Assembly: GCF_900089585.1 (NCBI RefSeq)
Contig: NZ_FLRH01000004.1
Location: 1,481,001-1,545,000, forward strand
Source of the DNA: Micromonospora sediminicola
GTDB taxonomy: Bacteria; Actinomycetota; Actinomycetes; Mycobacteriales; Micromonosporaceae
DNA: 64,000 nt
Reading direction: 5' to 3'
Part shown: positions 61,442-64,000 of the stretch, one piece after another
Layout of the letters: each line of letters starts with the position of its first letter
Numbering within the stretch: the first letter of the stretch is position 1
The notes under the pieces: model-generated
The model's database searches: none
What the model was told of the DNA's origin: nothing
The model's input: only the letters and a program-made list of their open reading frames with translations
Translations under genes and position numbers: made by a program

Positions 61442-61538
61442 TGACGGGCGCTGACGGGCGCTGGCGGGCGCTGACGGGCGCTGGCGGGCGCTGGCGGGCG
61501 CTGGCGGACGCTGGCGGACGCTGGCGGGCGCTGACGGT
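61442..61538. repeat. 10-bp tandem repeat, about 9.7 units
   Basis: Units TGACGGGCGC or TGGCGGGCGC (two read TGGCGGACGC) run head to tail with no gaps. The unit changes only at positions 3 and 7. Confidence 0.9.
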
Positions 61539-61552
61539 AGAGCCGGTCACGG

Positions 61553-61762
61553 GCCTTTCGAGCTGATATCAGAAATGACTCACCCGCCGTCGCAAGCGGC
61601 GGCATGCGGCCGGGGGCCGGGCGCCGAGGCCGGGCACCGGGGCCGGGGGCCCGGGGGGGCCGGGGGCCGGGGGCCGGGGGCCGGGGGCCGGGGGCCGGGG
61701 GCCGGGGGCCGTCCCGACATCACGTCCGGCCGTGAGTCGTTCGTGCTATCAGCTCGAAAGGC
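61553..61762. repeat. CTTTCGAG palindromic repeat, split copy
   Basis: GCCTTTCGAGCTGATATCAG (from 61553) with AAATGACTCA matches the left arm and loop of the intact copy at 6169-6211. The right arm TCAGCTCGAAAGGC lies at 61749-61762. The 167 bases between are absent from the intact copy. TCA is present on both sides of the break. Confidence 0.65.
61652..61710. repeat. G-rich 7-bp tandem run (GGGGGCC)
   Basis: About eight near-perfect units of CCGGGGG on the plus strand, flanked by looser G-rich sequence from 61609. Four or more G-tracts of five could form a quadruplex. It lies within the insert that splits the palindrome. Confidence 0.85.
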
Positions 61763-61827
61763 GGCGCGAACCCACGTCCCGACCGAGGACGGTCCCGGGC
61801 TCTCGTCCGCCCTGTGATCGAAATTCG

Positions 61828-61857
61828 TTGCCGTGGCCGCCGGGAAGTGGATAGCGT
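61828..61857 (+). promoter_or_regulatory. Predicted promoter of the RNase Z leader transcript
   Basis: TTGCCG (61828-61833), 18-base spacer and TAGCGT (61852-61857) resemble actinobacterial housekeeping promoters. Transcription would start near 61864, just before the AAAGGAGGTG ribosome site. Confidence 0.5.
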
Positions 61858-61863
61858 GGCGGT

Positions 61864-62115
61864 ACACGGGAAAGGAGGTGGTCCAGACTTGTATAGCAAT
61901 CGGACTCGTGAGGTGGCTGTCCGCTAGCCGCTGTCCTCGACAGTGAAACCGTCCGCCGCGAGGCGGGCACAGCATGATCGTCGAGACCGTGTGGCAGCGG
62001 TGCGGCGAAACCACGACAGCCACCCGACCCCCGGGGTGCCGGCCCAGTCCAGCCGGCCCGCGCGCGAGCGCGGAAGCCCCGGGGGTCGCTTCATGTCTGG
62101 GGGAAGACCTTGTCC
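61864..62115 (+). ncRNA. Structured leader of the RNase Z-like gene (candidate cis-acting RNA)
   Basis: About 250 nt between the predicted promoter and the rnz start. After the 12-codon ORF come hairpins CTGTC-CTC-GACAG (61931-61943) and CCGCC-GCGA-GGCGG (61953-61966, GNRA loop). A three-way junction follows: outer 11-bp stem 62026-62036/62077-62087, inner GCCGGC hairpin 62038-62057, and inner CCGCGC-GCGA-GCGCGG hairpin 62058-62073, again with a GNRA loop. No T-tract. The ribosome site of rnz (GGGGGAAG) lies just after the junction. The RNA status is inferred from base pairing alone. Confidence 0.45.
61889..61927 (+). CDS. 12-codon leader ORF with near-perfect anti-16S ribosome site (candidate)
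   Basis: TTG start giving MYSNRTREVAVR then TAG. The sequence AAAGGAGGTGGTCC (61871-61884) matches the complement of the 16S rRNA 3' end (AAAGGAGGTGATCC) at all but one base. The core AGGAGG is ten bases before TTG, ideal spacing. The same frame is open upstream to a GTG at 61856 (23 residues), but then the ribosome site would be coding, so the short form is preferred. This could be a leader peptide or a translation-coupled attenuator; there is no direct evidence of expression. Confidence 0.45.
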   Translation: MYSNRTREVAVR

Positions 62116-63039
62116 ATGCGGGAGCTGGTGGTGCTCGGGACGGCCAGCCAGGCGCCGACCCGGCAGCGCAACCACAACGGCTACCTGCTGCGCTGGGACG
62201 ACGAGGTGATCCTCTTCGACCCGGGCGAGGGCAGCCAACGCCAGATGCTGCACACCGGGGTGACCGCCACCGACCTGACCCGGATCTGCGTCACCCACTT
62301 CCACGGCGACCACTGCCTGGGGCTGCCCGGCATGATCCAGCGGCTCTCGCTGGACCGCGTGCCGCACCCGGTGGCCGTGCACTTCCCGGCCGGCGGCGCG
62401 GACTACTTCGCCCGGCTGCGCCACGCGTCGAGCTTCTACGAGACGGCCGAGCTGGCCGTGGAGCCGATCGACACCGACGGCCAGAGGATCACGCTGGGCA
62501 TCGGCACGCTGGAGGCCCGCCGGCTGCGGCACCCCGTCGAGACGTACGGCTACCGCCTGGTCGAGCCGGACGGCTGCCGGATGCTGCCGGAGCGGCTGGC
62601 CGCGTACGGCATCGTCGGTCCGGCGGTGGGGCGGCTGCTCCGCGACGGCCACCTGGACCTCGACGGACGCCGCGTCAGCCGGGACGAGGTGAGCGTCACC
62701 CGACCGGGGCAGCGGTTCGCGTTCGTGATGGACACCGGGCTCTGCGACGGGGTGTACGCGCTGGCTGAGCACGCCGACCTGCTGGTGATCGAGTCGACGT
62801 TCCTGGAGTCGGAGGCCGCGTTGGCCGCCGAGGTCGGCCACCTCACCGCCGGCCAGGCCGCGCGGGTGGCGGCCGAGTCGGGGGTACGCACACTCGTGCT
62901 CACCCACTTCTCCCAGCGGTACGCCGACCCGCGCCGCTTCCACGACGAGGCGCGCGAGCACTTCACCGGTGATCTGGTGATCGCCGAGGATCTCCAGACG
63001 GTGCAGATGCCGCCCCGGCGGGTACCGTCGCCCGGGTGA
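62116..63039 (+). CDS. rnz: Ribonuclease Z-like metallo-beta-lactamase protein
   Basis: 307 residues. Two-zinc beta-CASP-less MBL fold as in tRNase Z, which trims tRNA 3' ends. The metal motif is H61-F-H63-G-D65-H66 followed by CLGLPGMIQRLSL. The N-terminal ELVVLGTASQAPTRQRNHNG, FVMDTGLCDGVYALAEHADL and the last ligand in TLVLTHFSQRYADPRRF all fit. ATG 62116 is chosen with GGGGGAAG about ten bases upstream; a TTG six bases earlier is possible. It is preceded by a long structured leader, and its stop overlaps the GNAT gene (GTGA). Confidence 0.9.
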   Translation: MRELVVLGTASQAPTRQRNHNGYLLRWDDEVILFDPGEGSQRQMLHTGVTATDLTRICVTHFHGDHCLGLPGMIQRLSLDRVPHPVAVHFPAGGADYFARLRHASSFYETAELAVEPIDTDGQRITLGIGTLEARRLRHPVETYGYRLVEPDGCRMLPERLAAYGIVGPAVGRLLRDGHLDLDGRRVSRDEVSVTRPGQRFAFVMDTGLCDGVYALAEHADLLVIESTFLESEAALAAEVGHLTAGQAARVAAESGVRTLVLTHFSQRYADPRRFHDEAREHFTGDLVIAEDLQTVQMPPRRVPSPG

Positions 63040-63545
63040 CACTCTCCCTACGTTCCGCGACCGAGGCCGACCTGATGGCGGTCGGCGCCCTGCACCAGCG
63101 CTCCCGGGTGGCGGCGTACTCGTCGATCCTGCCGCCCGATGCGCTCGCCGAACCGACACCGGAGGCGATGGGGCGCTACTGGGTCGAGCGGCTGACCTGG
63201 GAGGGCGCGGACCACCGGATGACCGTGGCCGAGCGGGACGGACGACTGGTGGGCTTCAGCTACCTCGGGCCGGACGACGAGGGCGACCCGGCGACCGGAC
63301 TGCTCAACGCGATCCACCTCGAGCCGGACGAGCGGGGCCGGGGCACCGGGCGGGCGCTGATGGTGGACGCGCTGGACGCGATGCGGGACCGCTCGTGGAC
63401 CCGGGCCGTGTTGTGGGTGCTGCGCGACAACGCCTCCGCGCGCCGGTTCTACGAACGTGGCGGCTGGCGGGCCACCGGCGCGAGCCGCGTCGACCGCATC
63501 GGGCCCGCGCTGGTGGACCAGGTGCGCTACGCGCGTGAGGTGTAA
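63036..63545 (+). CDS. GNAT-family N-acetyltransferase
   Basis: 169 residues. Acetyl-CoA-binding motif A is AIHLEPDERGRGTGRALMVD (R/Q-x-x-G-x-G/A at ERGRGTG) near residue 92. Motif B is VLWVLRDNASARRFYERGGW. Substrate unknown. GTG 63036 overlaps the rnz stop, so the two are co-translated. The last codons (CGT GAG GTG TAA) run into copy D of the 59-bp repeat, which provides the stop codon. Confidence 0.9.
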   Translation: MTLSLRSATEADLMAVGALHQRSRVAAYSSILPPDALAEPTPEAMGRYWVERLTWEGADHRMTVAERDGRLVGFSYLGPDDEGDPATGLLNAIHLEPDERGRGTGRALMVDALDAMRDRSWTRAVLWVLRDNASARRFYERGGWRATGASRVDRIGPALVDQVRYAREV

Positions 63546-63598
63546 GGAAGGGCCCCTTCTTAACGCATTCGGTAGAGGAAGGGCCCCCTGTTAACACC
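63540..63598. repeat. 59-bp palindromic repeat, copy D
   Basis: Begins GTGTAAGGAAGGGCCCCTTC and ends GGGCCCCCTGTTAACACC. Same orientation as copies A and B. Overlaps the final six bases of the GNAT gene, including its TAA. Confidence 0.85.
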
Positions 63599-63660
63599 GC
63601 GCCCGTTCGCTGTCAGCGGAGTCGGGCATGGGCGCCGACGGGTGAGGCGTTGGTGGCGAC

Positions 63661-64000
63661 ATGGAGGAGACCGAGGACACCGGGCGGGCGGAGGACGCCG
63701 CGCTCGACGCGTACTCCCGGGTGGTGACCGGTGTGGCGGCGCGGGTGCTGCCCGCGGTGGCGGCCCTGTCGGTGCGGACCGCGCGCGGCGCGGGCGCCGG
63801 CTCGGCCGTCGTCATCGGGCCGGACGGGCTGCTGCTGACCAGCGCGCACGTCGTGCAGGGCGCGAACGGTGGCATGGCCGCGTTCGGCGACGGCACCGAG
63901 ACCCGGTTCCGGGTGGTCGGCGCCGACCCGCTGTCGGACCTGGCCGTGCTGCGCGCCGACGAGTCGGGCGTGCCGCCGGTCGAACTGGGCGACGCCGACC
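63661..64000 (+). CDS. Trypsin-like serine protease (HtrA type), 5' part
   Basis: 113 residues visible before the window ends. After an acidic start (MEETEDTGRAEDAALDAYSR) comes ARVLPAVAALSVRTARGAGAGSAVVI and then LLLTSAHVVQGA, which carries the catalytic histidine. DLAVLRADE supplies the catalytic aspartate. The serine would lie beyond the edge. There is no signal peptide or N-terminal membrane helix in the visible part, unlike most actinobacterial HtrA proteins. It may be cytoplasmic or start further upstream, though no better start is seen. Confidence 0.8.
   Translation, partial: MEETEDTGRAEDAALDAYSRVVTGVAARVLPAVAALSVRTARGAGAGSAVVIGPDGLLLTSAHVVQGANGGMAAFGDGTETRFRVVGADPLSDLAVLRADESGVPPVELGDAD

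Larger units (their letters stand above)
61375..61855. other. Repeat-rich non-coding stretch
   Basis: In order it holds the operon terminator (61382-61412), a 10-bp tandem array (61442-61538), the left part of a split palindrome (61553-61581), a G-rich 7-bp tandem run (61652-61710), and the palindrome's right arm (61749-61762). No gene is supported. It leads into the RNase Z promoter. Confidence 0.7.

Noticed and set aside
61442..61538. Possible CRISPR array
   Set aside because: Units are 10 bp and contiguous with no spacers, and no cas genes are nearby.
62026..62087. Intrinsic terminator before rnz
   Set aside because: The three-way junction has no T-tract and is immediately followed by the rnz ribosome site, so a regulatory leader is more likely.

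Overview
The window is a dense stretch of a high-GC actinobacterial chromosome. GTG starts and 4-base ATGA/GTGA overlaps are common, and the genes for F420, mycothiol (mca) and WhiB are all present. Gene content plus a ~59-bp GGGGCCCC palindromic repeat family suggest Micromonosporaceae, most likely Micromonospora. That assignment is inference from gene content and repeats; no rRNA is present.

Layout. 1-9118: polyamine uptake and catabolism. A minus-strand operon (potD-potA-potB-potC-FAD oxidoreductase, running off the left edge) faces a plus-strand Lrp-type regulator, a class III aminotransferase and a second FAD oxidoreductase. 9155-10449: DUF3499, a degenerate zincin and whiB. 10909-13025: a DUF4331 cassette. 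13177-18987: coenzyme F420 genes fbiC, a membrane protein, then fbiA-fbiB. 19015-25094: an ArsR-like regulator, an unknown protein, a Nudix hydrolase, manC, a glycosyltransferase and a TIGR03089 protein. 25200-29916: acetoacetate-CoA ligase, thioesterase, small membrane protein, acyl-CoA dehydrogenase. 30163-36666: UDP-glucose dehydrogenase and a 1637-residue zinc-ribbon membrane protein. 36760-38408: purE-purK. 38512-45421: PNPOx-like oxidase, DUF255 thioredoxin-fold protein, secreted phospholipase C-like protein, GGDEF-EAL protein, small membrane protein. 45470-52617: mca, DUF4307, greA, then a metB-amidase-DUF4328-ilvA unit. 52751-56369: HIT protein, secreted protein, lipoprotein, msrA. 56562-61374: the three-gene NAGGN osmoprotectant ('trio') operon. 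61375-62115: a repeat-rich, structured non-coding stretch. 62116-64000: ribonuclease Z-like protein, GNAT, and the start of a trypsin-like protease.

Two blocks recall gene order in Mycobacterium tuberculosis (from memory: Rv3258c-Rv3276c and Rv1079-Rv1084), with lineage-specific genes inserted between the conserved ones.

The most unusual material is non-coding: (i) a ~250-nt leader before the RNase Z gene with a near-perfect anti-16S Shine-Dalgarno, a 12-codon ORF and GNRA-capped hairpins; (ii) four copies of a 59-bp imperfect palindrome; (iii) one intact and one split copy of a CTTTCGAGCTGA palindrome; (iv) a perfect 16-bp palindrome overlapping the predicted whiB -10 box; (v) a repeat-like in-frame insert inside fbiA. 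No tRNA, rRNA, CRISPR array, transposase or prophage was seen.
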